From Mariannaea sp. PMI_226 (lineage: Eukaryota; Ascomycota; Sordariomycetes; Hypocreales; Nectriaceae), in contig JANFOG010000018.1 in NCBI GenBank assembly GCA_024336345.1, forward strand, positions 310,001-374,000: a stretch of 64,000 bases of DNA, in the 5' to 3' direction. This document shows positions 25,313 through 35,801 of this stretch, piece after piece (position 1 is the stretch's first letter; every line of letters begins with the position of its first letter). The notes beneath the pieces are model-generated. The model did no database searches, was not told where the DNA came from, and was given only the letters and a program-made list of their open reading frames with translations. The position numbers and the translations under genes were made by a program.

Positions 25313-27107
25313 TTACAACTTAGCAGTCGACTTTGAGATTCTGGCCTTCTCTCTGTCTCTCAGAAATCTCCTCAGAATTTTGCCGCTTGGGCTCTTGGGT
25401 ATCTCGGGGATGAACTCTACTCCACCCCTGAGATGCTTGTGTTTGGACTTGTGTTGAGAAACCCAGTCCAGAAGCTGTCTTTCAGCCGTAGTCCTCCCAA
25501 CTGCCGCATCTTTCCTCAGCACTACCAACGCTTTTGGCACCTCTCCGCTCCTGTCATCGGGCACCGGGATCACGGCACAGTCTGCCACGAGAGGATGACC
25601 AAGAAGATGGCCCTCGAGCTCCGCAGGCGCGACTTGGAACCCATTGACTTTGATCAGCTCCTTAACGCGATCAACGATAAACAGATGAGCGTCTTTTGTC
25701 TTGGGATGCAAGCGGACTTCGACTTCGTCTCCAGTTCTCAGCCAACCATCCTGGAATGTCTCCTTGGTCGCCTTCTCGTTCTTGAAGTAGCCGAGAGTAA
25801 CGTTGGGGCCATTGACAAGCAGCTCACCCCGCTTATTCGTCTCCTCAACGTCATGACCTTCAGAATCTACAATTCTGATCTGGAGGCCAGGGACAATACA
25901 TCCACTGGATCCGTCGTAAACTTCTTTCGGGTGCTGACAAACAACTGTGGCTGTTTCTGTCATGCCATATCCCTGGCCCAACAGAACTCCCGGATAGAGC
26001 GTTCGAATTTGTGAAGTGAGCTCCTCGGAAAGGGGCGCAGCGCCACAGAAGATTCTTTTTACCGATGGAAGATTGAAAACTTCCGGGTCTTTTGCTAGGC
26101 CACTCTGTTTAGCAAGTGAAACAAGGATTGGAGGCACAACGTAGAGAAGTGTCATTTGGAACCTTTTGATGGCTGCAACGAGAGTCATGAGCTCGTACTT
26201 GGCCATTGTGATAACTGTATCACCACGAAAAGTTGAAACATGAGTTGTTAGGATAATAGAGTAAATGTGAGACTGCGGCAGAACTCCAAGAATAACATCT
26301 TGGTGGGTGCTTGGGCGAAATATGGATTCGAACAACGTGACTTGAAGCACATTTGCAATGATGTTGCGGTGGGAAATCATGACACCCTTTGGCGTACCAG
26401 ACGTGCCAGAAGAGTAGCAAAGGTACGCGACTTGCTGAGAAGCACGACCTTTTGACCACTTTTCGCGAGGAAGAGGTGGGAGCTGGGATCCAGCATTGAC
26501 TAAATCGTCTACGGAGAGGAGCTTTTCAGAACCAACCACAGTCGTAGTTTCATCCCCTGGCATTGGAATAATGAAGACCATTGATTGGGGTATGTCAGCT
26601 TGTTTGGCAGCCTCAAGAGCCGTCGCCAGATGAGATGAAGTGGCAAACAGGCAACGAGCTCCTGAATCCTTTAGCTGATACGCGAGCTCTGATGCGCGAA
26701 ATGCCACATTGGCTGGAGCAACAACACCATTGAAGCGATGAATGGCCCAAGCAAGAACAGGTGTGTGAGTCTGAACAAGAACCGATTAGCTCCATTTCCA
26801 TTTACGGAAGATGTGTTTTACTTACATTATTGACTGCAAATAAGCCTACTACTCTGTCCAGGGCATCCCCGGTCACATCCTTGATCTGCAGATGACTTGC
26901 AAGCCCAGCAGCTAGCCATTCGATTCTCTTCTTTGTCTCTGAAATACTATGTCCAGTTCCACTGATGCTGTCGATGAATGGCGGAGGGGAGTCATCGCAT
27001 TTGCGTGTACGATATCGATCATCGAATAGGAAGTCACCCAAGGACATGTCATCTGGGATGTCCGCATCAGTCAGGCTGGGAGCCCATGCAGGGGGCAAGA
27101 ACACCAT
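25313..27107 (-). CDS. Peroxisomal 4-coumarate-CoA ligase-like acyl/aryl-CoA synthetase
   Basis: Two exons, 26826-27107 and 25313-26770, 579 residues. The protein is an ANL-superfamily adenylating enzyme that activates a carboxylic acid to its CoA thioester with ATP. Visible motifs are the phosphate-binding loop YSSGTSGTPKG (~213), GYGMTET (~360), WLRTGDEVEV (~430), VDRVKELIKVNGFQVAPAELE (~455) and PKSPSGKILRR with the catalytic Lys near the end. It ends in STAKL, a type 1 peroxisomal targeting signal, so the CoA product probably enters peroxisomal beta-oxidation. Fungal 4CL-like enzymes act on cinnamic, phenylacetic or medium-chain acids. The substrate cannot be read from the sequence. It is divergent from an organic-anion transporter, and the shared 655-base promoter has three copies of TCCGGTGGA. 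Confidence 0.93.
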
Positions 27108-27308
27108 TCTCAGTATCAGGGTCCAATTACTGGTTGAGAATGATTGGGAAAGGAAGAAAAAAAGTCAGTGCAGACAAAGAATCTCGTGATTATTCGAAGC
27201 ATTTACATAGATATCTAGTCCATGCCTCGGGCCATGGATCAGAGCTAAGCCAAGGGCCAATACTTCCGTCATGCCCCAGCACTGACCCCGGCCGGTCTTC
27301 CCCAGCTT

Positions 27309-27317
27309 TCCGGTGGA
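27309..27317 (+). promoter_or_regulatory. Candidate operator, copy 3
   Basis: TCCGGTGGA inside TTTCCGGTGGAAGT. It shares 13 bases with copy 2 (22249-22261). Confidence 0.55.
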
Positions 27318-27326
27318 AGTCCGTCA

Positions 27327-27335
27327 TCCGGTGGA
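27327..27335 (+). promoter_or_regulatory. Candidate operator, copy 4
   Basis: TCCGGTGGA inside CATCCGGTGGATGG. The outer pair is A/T here and T/A in copy 3, so the two half-sites change together. Confidence 0.55.
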
Positions 27336-27532
27336 TGGCCAACAGCCGCAAAGACTCAGAAACCAGTTCCTGTTCTAGTCCCCCTCCCCAGAACTTCCCC
27401 GCGTCCAATCCCCCGCACTCCCCCACACCTCCGCGTCGTACTAAAAGACTTAGTTGAGAGAGCTAGAGAAACTAGTTTGCGTCTTCGGACAAACGCACGG
27501 GGTAACCAAGCAATCATGCCACCTAGGAGATT

Positions 27533-27541
27533 TCCACCGGA
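27533..27541 (-). promoter_or_regulatory. Candidate operator, copy 5
   Basis: TCCACCGGA, the inverse orientation of copies 3 and 4, about 220 bases before the transporter start. Its outer bases are C/A and do not match as a palindrome. Confidence 0.5.
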
Positions 27542-27762
27542 GCTGTATAACCTCAGTCCATTGTCGGCTAATTGAGTATCAATGCAACGCATCTGTCTGC
27601 TGACTCTAGAGTGTAAGGATATATTATGAGTTCACCTTCCGTCTGAGCGCGTTGAATCCTCCTTTTGCTTCATTCCTTCAAGCTCTAGAGGCAGAACGTT
27701 TTCCTCATCCTAGAAGCACTAAAATCTTCTCGCATCAGTCAAGATCCGTCGAATAACCCGCA

Positions 27763-29720
27763 ATGTCAGAGGCCGAGAAACCAACAGTGCAACATGACGA
27801 CGGCAACCTCCCCCCCGAAGTTGCGGCATTGTTCCAAGAGTTTTCTGGGGCAAAGTACAGAAAGCTCATGCGCAAGATGGATCTGCACATCATCCCAATC
27901 GTGAGTAACCCCGCGCACAACGTGCAGCGACAGGCGCATAAGTGCTGATTTCTCCAACCCCTTGTAGATCGCAGTTCTTTACCTCTTTGCCTACTTAGAC
28001 AGGTATGCTCGACATTTTGACTCGAAACCGTCCAGGGAGTGAGCCGTAAAATAATAACTTTTGGTTTCAAATAGGGGCAACATTGGTAACGCCAGACTTG
28101 CCAAACTTGAGGAAGATTTGGGTATGAAGGGCAATCAATACAACGTTGCCTTGACCATCTTCTTTGTTTCCTATGTCGTCTTCGAAGTCCCGGCGAACAT
28201 GGCTCTTAAATACTTCTCTCCCCGGACTTGGAGTAAGTGCTGTTCATGGCCTCCTCCCTGAGCAGAGTCCTTTACTAATCTCAATCCCTGATAGTCCCGA
28301 GCATCACAATTACTTGGGGCATCGTCATGACTCTTATGGGTATCGTGACTAATTACCACGGCCTTCTGGCTGCAAGATTCTTTCTCGGCGTGCCAGAGTC
28401 TGGCATCTTTCCCGCTTGTGCTTACTACGTTACGAGTTGGTACACCAGGCACGAAGCCATGTACAGAACGGCATTGTTTTATGCCACTGCATCGCTAGCG
28501 TATGTTCACAAAATAAAAGAAAATTCAGGTCTAAGCCCCCCCAGCACTAATCAGTCATTTTAGTGGTGCCTTTTCTGGTCTTCTTGCTTATGCGATTACA
28601 CTGATGGACGGAGTCGCCGGGTTGGCTGGTTGGCAATGGATCTTTATCCTCGAAGGCATCATCACGGTTCTTGGTGGCGTTGCTGCCATCTTTACAATCT
28701 ACAACGGCCCTGATTCTGCTGCTTGGCTGACAGAGGAGGAAAGACGATACATCAAGTTGAAGCTGGCATATGACGGGAACAGGACTGGCATGGGTACCTC
28801 AGAGGATGGCTCGAAGCGGAAATTCGCCTTGGCCGCTTTCCGTGACTGGCAAGTAAGTAAAGTTGAAGTTACTTCCTAGTATCTGTTATTCATGTTCTCA
28901 CCTCCGTTACAGGTCTATCTCAGCGTGATTATTTATCTGGGCATCTCTGTGGCTACTTATGGCCTGGTCTTCGGTTTACCTACCATTGTGGCTAATCTCG
29001 TAAGTCTAGCCAACCGAGTATTTTTTTGTTTTATGAGAATTTCAACTAACTATTCTTCCAATACAGGGATACACAGAGCGAGCCGCCCAGTTGATGACCG
29101 TCCCTCCTTACATCACCGCATGCATCCTCACAATTGCTGTTGCTCATTTCTCAGACAAGTTTCGGCAGCGTGGCTACTTCATCTTGGGTTCTTTGGGCCT
29201 CTCTGTCGTTGGCTTTATCATGGCCATCGCAACCTCTGACAAAGCGAATCTTGCAGGAGTTACGTACGCGGGTTGCTTCCTCGCCTGCTGCGGTTTCTTC
29301 CCAGCGTTTCCGGGCGTCATTTCATGGCTGGCAAACAATCTCGCTGGGCCGTATAAGCGAGCAATTGGCATGTCGTTGCAGATTTGTGAGTACCTTGACG
29401 GAATTCTTTTGTCACTTGAAGATTTATGTACTGACTTGGCCAACACAGCTCTCGGCAACACAGGTGGACTCATCGGTTCTAACATTTACCGTGTTCAAGA
29501 CAAACCGGCTTATCACATGGGTTATGGTATTTCCATTGGATTCATTGGCGCTGCGCTTATTGCCACGGTGATCATGATGATAGTTCTCACTTCCATCAAC
29601 AAGAAGCGCGAACGCTATGTTCAAGAGAATGGCGGCCCAGACGGCGTTGTGGAGAAGCATGGAGACTGGACCCTGACTGAAATGGGAGACAGAAGTCCAT
29701 TGTTTAGATATACACTCTAA
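27763..29720 (+). CDS. MFS organic-anion transporter, Dal5/allantoate permease-like (ACS family)
   Basis: Eight exons: 27763-27900, 27968-28002, 28075-28232, 28295-28499, 28564-28852, 28913-28999, 29067-29385 and 29449-29720. All phases agree and give 500 residues. The N terminus has the family's KLMRKMDLHIIPI lead into TM1, then YLFAYLDRGNIGNARL and FFVSYVVFEVPANMALK. TM4 has AARFFLGVPESGIFPACAYYVTSWY. The central WLTEEERRY loop and late RAIGMSLQISLGNTGGLIGSNIYR are anion:cation symporter hallmarks. About 12 helices fit. Relatives carry allantoate, nicotinate, pantothenate and other small carboxylates with protons across the plasma membrane. Divergence from a CoA ligase suggests uptake of that enzyme's acid substrate. 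The 3' end is convergent with the CFEM gene. Confidence 0.93.
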
Positions 29721-30302
29721 TTACCGCTCTACCTGGGTATTGCATCTTACATTCTAGTAACGTTATCGACAGTTATTCTACGCGCAAGCAGGGCGCTTTT
29801 AATCATGTAGCTTGGACTTTATAAGAATTCGTCTGATTGCTACACATTACACTTTTCCAAGGTGGCGGCTGCTCAGCTGTCAAGCTTGAAAACTTTAGTC
29901 CCCTCAAATAAGATGAGCATCTCTATTAGAGGATAGGTGGGACCTGGCCTCCCCAAGGGAGCTAATTGCAATACATAGAGTACTTATTTTGTGGCGAGCC
30001 AAGTGAAGAGAGACTTGCCGTTCATTGTTTCGTTTGACAAACAAGGCTTCAATAGCAATATACCCAGTGTAGGGATAGTCTCAGAGGGTTATTTTCTCTA
30101 ATTTAATACTCACTACTCTTCCGAGCTCATCCTCAATATATGGGCGGTTATCTCAAAGAGTTTTCCACCTTCTATATCTGCTTATACCGAAAAATAAGAT
30201 TAGATCTCGAATTTCTGGCTGTCATATTTCAACTAATATTAATAAGTGTAATGAGGGTTCTAATAGTGCCAAAGTTGGCAAAGAATAGCAGCTGGATCTC
30301 TT
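29721..30302. other. Convergent 3' intergenic region
   Basis: AT-rich sequence between the transporter (+) and the CFEM gene (-). No gene is seen. Confidence 0.5.
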
Positions 30303-31113
30303 CTACCACAGTAAGAGTGCGGACATGGCGACCACGATCGCAACTCCATTAAAAACGAACTTCGTCTGGGGCGCGCTGCTGGTCGGGACAGCGGTCTTTG
30401 TAGTCGAAGCTCCGGGGGTGGTGGGAGTCGAAGATCCAGTGGTGGTGGCTGGGGTTGAAGCTACAGAGTCGCTGGTAGCAGAGCCGGTGGTATGATGTTC
30501 TGAGGCCGAAGCAGGGGCACCAGGAGCACTAGTCTCCGAATGCTTACTAGAGTCGCTGGTGGTGGCAGGATCGGCGGAATGGATGTAGGTAACAGTGGTT
30601 GTCGGCATCTTGATGCCGCAGACTTTCTCAACGTCGAAGGTGAAATCCATGTTTCTGGCCTCACATTCCAAGTGTTGGCGCTGGATGGAGTCTGATAGGG
30701 TGGGCAAAAACTAGTCAGCTTGCGATCCTCCTTGACCGATACAAAATCCCACAGCCAAAGCCATAGCAGGGGAAGCTTACCGGGCAAAACATGAGAAGCA
30801 CACTTCTCCGCCATGCAACAGAAGTATGCCTCGCGATACTTTTGCTGAGTGCACATGCATGCGGCGTCATTGGTGCACGAACCGCCGGGAAAGCTACCAA
30901 AGAAGCATCCGTTCTGACAAGCAAAGAGACATATCAAGTTAGCTAGCTACACTTTGGCAAGGCTGTTGGCGCGTCTGCGTCCAAAGAGAAAATGCAACTC
31001 ACGTCGCAATCCGCGTCACGGTGTTGCTCCTCCTGGTTGTACTCTGGCAATGCACTGACTAGGCTGCTACCTAGTAGCCCGATGAGAAGGACAGAAACAG
31101 ACAATCGCGCCAT
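30303..31113 (-). CDS. CFEM-domain GPI-type cell-surface protein
   Basis: Three exons: 31003-31113, 30781-30913 and 30303-30691, 210 residues. The leader MARLSVSVLLIGLLGSSLVSA is a signal peptide. Residues ~36-95 are a CFEM-like Cys module: DCDNGC, then SCTNDAACMC, FCCMAEKC and LEC. Nine cysteines are present including a CC pair, one more than the usual eight. The conserved Asp before the CxC pair (TNDAACMC) is the residue that binds haem iron in Candida CFEM proteins. A Ser/Thr/Pro-rich stalk leads to a hydrophobic C terminus (FNGVAIVVAMSALLLW), which fits a GPI-anchor signal. Such proteins take part in haem or iron capture, adhesion, or host interaction as effectors. Which applies here is not visible. 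Confidence 0.88.
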
Positions 31114-33972
31114 TGTTCAACGGTTTAGAGATCACAAACGAGGGCAGAGAAAAAAGAACGATCGGCAATAGAGGGCGAATGAGCGACTTGGTGGTGAGCG
31201 AGTGACTGACTGGGGCTGAAAATGTCTGGCGGGGAAAATAATCAACGCTGGGAGAGGGGCCGAAGGATAAAAATGCCCACAACAGTAGGCGTTCAATTTA
31301 TTGTTATACGCAAAGTATACTATGATACGTCGTAGTTACCAGACAAAAAAAAAATCGGACATTGCCTAACAGGGCGAATGAGCAATTCGGATCAAACTCC
31401 TTCGTGCTGTTGTGCCCCCTGGAATTGCCTGAGAGGCCAAAGGCGCTTGTCTCGGTTTGGAAGGTCAGGAACAGTGACACGAATGATTTTAACCTCTTCT
31501 GGATTGAACTGGTAGGGGGCTATCGAGGATGTTGACGAATGAACAATGAGTAATTACCCGTTGTGGGAGTATGTTAACAACTTCGCGGTTTTACCAATGG
31601 CTGTCAAGTGTCGAGAATGCGGAGGCTCCCTTTGAGGCTGATTACCCGAACCAATGAAAATAATGAGGGGGACATGCTGGTTGCGACCCAAAACCTGTTG
31701 CTCATTAAGCTGCGTCCCATACATAGTCCTCATAGCTGCACGTTGCGTCCCTTACATCCAATATCCGTTTCCGCAGCAGCACTGACCTAATTATAGATTA
31801 CTCAATGAAGGATCAAGTTGAATTTCTTAGAAGTTCAATATTAATGCCAAGCAAAACAGGGCAAATTAGTCGGTCCTAAAATTTTCTTTTGCAATACCCA
31901 TAGCCTGGGGTGGGATAGTTTTGTTCTCTCGCCCTTGAAAGAACAATCAACCCTTGTAGCCCTCAGCAATCGACAGAGATCACACGTAAAGCGCTCCGGC
32001 ATGTGCTATCTATAACTTGACCCTCTCTAGCTGTCACTCACTACCTACAGATTTACATACATAGAACGTGGCAGCTGAAGGGTGTGCTGATACCAGCCTG
32101 GCAGATTCATTTTTTTTTTTTTTTTACGGCGTAAGCTCCCCCCTCTTATCTCATTTGAGTTGGAGACATATCTAAGTAGCTCCCAAACATGTCCTTTCGT
32201 TGAAACAGCAGCATTCCCGAAACCGTCCGCTAAGTCCCGTTTTCGGCATGTGGGGGACACAAGGCGGAAAATAGCAAATTACTCCATCAATCAGACTGGT
32301 TCAGGATAAAGGCCCTCTTTTAATCATTGGTTGATGTTACAGCCTGAATACGAAGTATGTGTAAGGAATCTATGGACCTTGTAAGTGAGCTACCAGGAGG
32401 CACTTCCCCCATCCTCTTACGGAGGAAAAGCAGAGAACAAACTTGATCTTGTACTCTATAAATCTGCTGTATTAGCATCATACTCAGCAGACAAGAAGGG
32501 GGGGGTTCAAAGTCGTAGCTGTGCAACTGACGAGATGGGAAGAATAAAAGCACAAGTTATGTAAATATGAATCTAATAGACTGAGCTGGGAGGAGTGGAT
32601 AACAAAACGTCTCTTCGCTTGCAAGTGAGGTGTGGTGCGACTAACAAACGGAGGTGCAGCAGAGGCCAGGCTACACAAAGAAATGCAGTACTCGATACAT
32701 AGATATATTTATATATATAGTATCAGCCGTGTTCATCAATCTTAGCCATTATTGACTAACATGACTGCAAAGCTTGCAATATTAGTTCACATGAACATGT
32801 CTTGCGGTATACATCGAGGAGGATTGAAATGTTAATTGAATATGCGCCGAATCAGGAGACGATCGAAGAAGGATCCGTTGATAGCGTGGATGTGGCAGGT
32901 CCCTTTTTCGAGAAGAAAGCTTTAAGAGGCATTCTCAACGTCAAAAAGCCTTCCTTTGATTGTGATAGTAAAACAAGCGCTTGCACTCCCCAATTTGACT
33001 ATTCTGTTAAGATTTTGGAATATGCCGGTGAATTCTTTGGGTCTAATTCCTATGCAAAATAACCTTTTAGTATTAAATAATTGCCGATGTCAAAGACTAG
33101 AGCTAGCACGCAATAGACGCCAGCTAACGAGAGATATGTGAAACCTATTCCGCATTAATGAATCCAGAACCTCTCAGACTCTATTGTACTTGACCATGAT
33201 GCCGCAGGGAGGCCATTCTAATAGGGGAAACAAATGCTCTTTCGGCTCTGATCACTATGAGCATGGCTTTTCTTACGATATGGATGGGGGAGCCAGACGC
33301 GGACATTGCTAGGGAAACGCATAAAAGTCCACCAAGGATTCTGGACAGGCGGTCTATGTTCTATCAAGTTGGATAATAGGTAATGGTTTACTCTTATTAA
33401 ATGTAGAAAGTATTGAAATGCTCAACCAGGACAACAGAGAGCGCCTTGCGAAAGCATCTTGTTGACGACACCAGCTGTGTCAGTATGCCCGAGTGGAGCT
33501 ATGAGCCATTTCCACAGCGGACTTCGAAAACCCAGCGTGGAGCAGTCTGCACTAATCCTGTGCAGACCGGGTCTTCTTCGTATCAGGGACGTTAGTACCG
33601 GGATCCCAAAGGCCAATGGTGTCGCTTTCAGAACAACTTTGGGGGTCTGATGCAGCTCAATGTTCCACTGGTTCAGAATCAGTAAGGCCAGGAGGGTCCA
33701 TGTGAAGCGTGGTGTAATCTCGCAGGAAATTGTGTAAGTATCCTCATATCCGACATGAGTACAAGACAAAGTTTCAATTGGCTCGATCTGTAGCGTTCTG
33801 CATTTTGCTATTGATGCAGATTGCTTAAGTACATCCAAGCGGCGGACAGGGAATTGATAAAACATCACTACCGACGGTGTTGAAGAATTCTTACTTCTCT
33901 TCAAAATCGCTGCTTCCGATCTCTTCTACAATTTGCCGCCTCACTCATCAAAGTGACTGGAGGGGGGAGGGC

Positions 33973-33998
33973 TTGGCTCAGTTGGCTCAGTTGGCTCA
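33973..33998. repeat. Short tandem repeat TTGGCTCAG, about 3 units
   Basis: Three head-to-tail copies of a 9-base unit, the last one base short. No associated gene. Confidence 0.8.
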
Positions 33999-34960
33999 TC
34001 CACACCTATAGAGTGGAGGCATGAGACAATACGACGCATAATCGAAGGAACACCAATGAACCTCGACCCCAAGTCGACAAACCACACAAGCCCTAGGTCC
34101 TGCAATAGGCTTTCAGCACCCCCTCGACCAAGCTAGTAAGAAGAGGATTGAGTTGGGCAGCTAGTTGTTCCTAACCGGCGTTCCCAACTAGATTACGATT
34201 TGATAAGTGTTTATGGCATTCAACCATCTCTACTGAAATAGAATATTATGAGTCTTCGGCAGTACCGGGATCGTGATGTGACAGCATCACTGTTTCCCGT
34301 GAGTTGCTCTTCAGAGATTTTGGCAAAAGTAATGCAGATTCTTCTTCTTATACAGATTTTTCTCAATGATGCATTGGTATTCCAACTGGCGTTGCATGAA
34401 CTGGGGCTGTTCTCGTTTCCAGCCCAATTGTGTGTTTCAAGTTCCACTTCCTAGCTGTGTACCTAGATTTGATATGGTTATGATGCAATCTTAGACGTTT
34501 TCACTCCTCATGGTTGTCTTATAGGTTTTAATCCACAAGTTCGCCGTCACATTTTTTTATGAGAGTATTCAGTTCTCTCTCCTGAATTAGATCATATGTA
34601 GTTATCATCAACCTGAGCCCCGAAGTTCTTTGAGTCACCTGTCTGATACACTGCATTACTTGTTCCGTATCCCCATAATATATTCCCATTTTCATTCCTA
34701 TCGCTTAATTTTGCCTTCAAAACCAGGCCATGGTAGCTTGGATGAGGCTGGGCTCGCCGAAACTCCAGCTACGAAGAACATAGAGAAGTGACTGTTGGCT
34801 CTGGCCTGACTTTTGCCCCTCTCCAAAACCTACAACCACTACGAAGCGAATATCAAAGCGCGTACCCCTTCAACTGGAGAACTCCTACCTGTTGCAAAGT
34901 ATCTTAGACCTTAAGAAAAGTAAAGCTTCAGTGTTCGACATTTACTCATAGCAAATGATA

Positions 34961-34990
34961 AATTATCCCAAATTATCCCAAATTATTCTA
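34961..34990. repeat. Short tandem repeat AATTATCCCA, about 3 units
   Basis: Two perfect 10-base copies and a third with changes (AATTATTCTA). Confidence 0.8.
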
Positions 34991-35403
34991 AAAGTTTTAT
35001 CAAGTAAGATCAGAGCCATAAAACCTCAATATATTGGAAATAAATCGGCGCTCTGCGGGATTCAAATGCCAGGCTGGAGTCCTGTTCTGTCTCGCTCCGG
35101 GCATAAAAGCAGACTTAGAGGTCTCATGGATCTCTTACTGACTAGTCGGGCTCTTCAATACTTTGAAGTACGCTAATATTATGAGATAGCTTTGGGGGCA
35201 AGCTACGAGGCTAGGTGCTCATTTCTTGGAAGTACATGACAGTCAAACTCCCAGATCACACAGATTTCCATATTAGAGGCTTAAATGATATGATTCGTAC
35301 TATGTAGAGAACTTCATGCTGGGTACCAATATCTACTCAATTCCCACCACTGTGATGTGTAATCTTTGAGCTTGCATTATTTCCCAAACCTTCGAACGCA
35401 ACC

Positions 35404-35801
35404 CTAGTTGCAGACACAGACCCTAGTTCGTAGAGTTCGCAGTTAGATATATGAAACAATAACGATTTTGGGCGTGGAAGCTTGATCGAAGACAAAAAAC
35501 ACTTACTTGTCGGCATTACAGTGTCCGCCGTGAAAATTAAGGTGCTGAGCAAGGCACTATCAACGGGTCATACGTTGTCAGCGAATATTGAGACTGAGTC
35601 GCGATGTACTCAACCCGGGGCTGGCCTATGTATTCAACTGAGAAAAGTGGCATGTGAACTTACAGAAGCACTGCATGCAGCGTCGGCTGCGTGAAAGATC
35701 CAGATATCGCCGAGCTGGCATGAGGATCGCTTGTCGATGACCATGGGTGTGGCGAGGCTGAAGCCGGCGAAGACGGTCATGGCGAGGATAGAGAACTTCA
35801 T
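35404..35801 (-). CDS. Defensin-like secreted peptide (CS-alpha-beta, insect-type)
   Basis: Three exons read right to left: 35664-35801 (138 bases), 35507-35556 (50) and 35404-35422 (19), joined by introns of 107 and 84 bases with GTAAG donors. The product is 68 residues. A signal peptide (MKFSILAMTVFAGFSLA) is followed by a short propeptide ending in Lys-Arg, a Kex2 site. The mature part of about 43 residues has six cysteines spaced C-x14-C-x3-C-x11-C-x5-C-x1-C. It includes CSASC (CxxxC, across intron 1), GGHC (the GGxC gamma-core) and CVCN at the end (CxC). This is the CS-alpha-beta framework of classical insect-type defensins, including the Cys at mature position 3. A TATATAA element (35923-35929) lies about 120 bases upstream. 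Fungal relatives of this fold inhibit bacteria, usually through lipid II. Activity here is inferred from the fold only. Confidence 0.82.

Larger units (their letters stand above)
27108..27762. promoter_or_regulatory. Divergent promoter of CoA ligase and anion transporter
   Basis: This 655-base bidirectional promoter is GC-rich in its centre. It contains three exact copies of the 9-bp element: two direct (27309-27317 and 27327-27335, 18 bases apart start to start) and one inverted (27533-27541). A CCCCGGCCGG palindromic block lies just before them (near 27285-27294). The clustering and orientation suggest a regulated, shared promoter. Confidence 0.65.
31114..35403. other. Gene-poor 4.3-kb stretch
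   Basis: No gene is supported. The longest open frames (33422-33904 minus, 160 codons; 32802-33062 plus, 86 codons) show no domain, leader or splice logic. Short tandem repeats occur at 33973-33998 (TTGGCTCAG, nearly three units) and 34961-34990 (AATTATCCCA, about three units). A T18 run lies at 32109-32126. Confidence 0.45.

Noticed and set aside
32802..33062. 86-codon open frame on the plus strand
   Set aside because: No signal peptide, introns or recognisable family.
33422..33904. 160-codon open frame on the minus strand
   Set aside because: No domain, leader, start context or codon bias; it lies in stop-poor but otherwise non-coding DNA.
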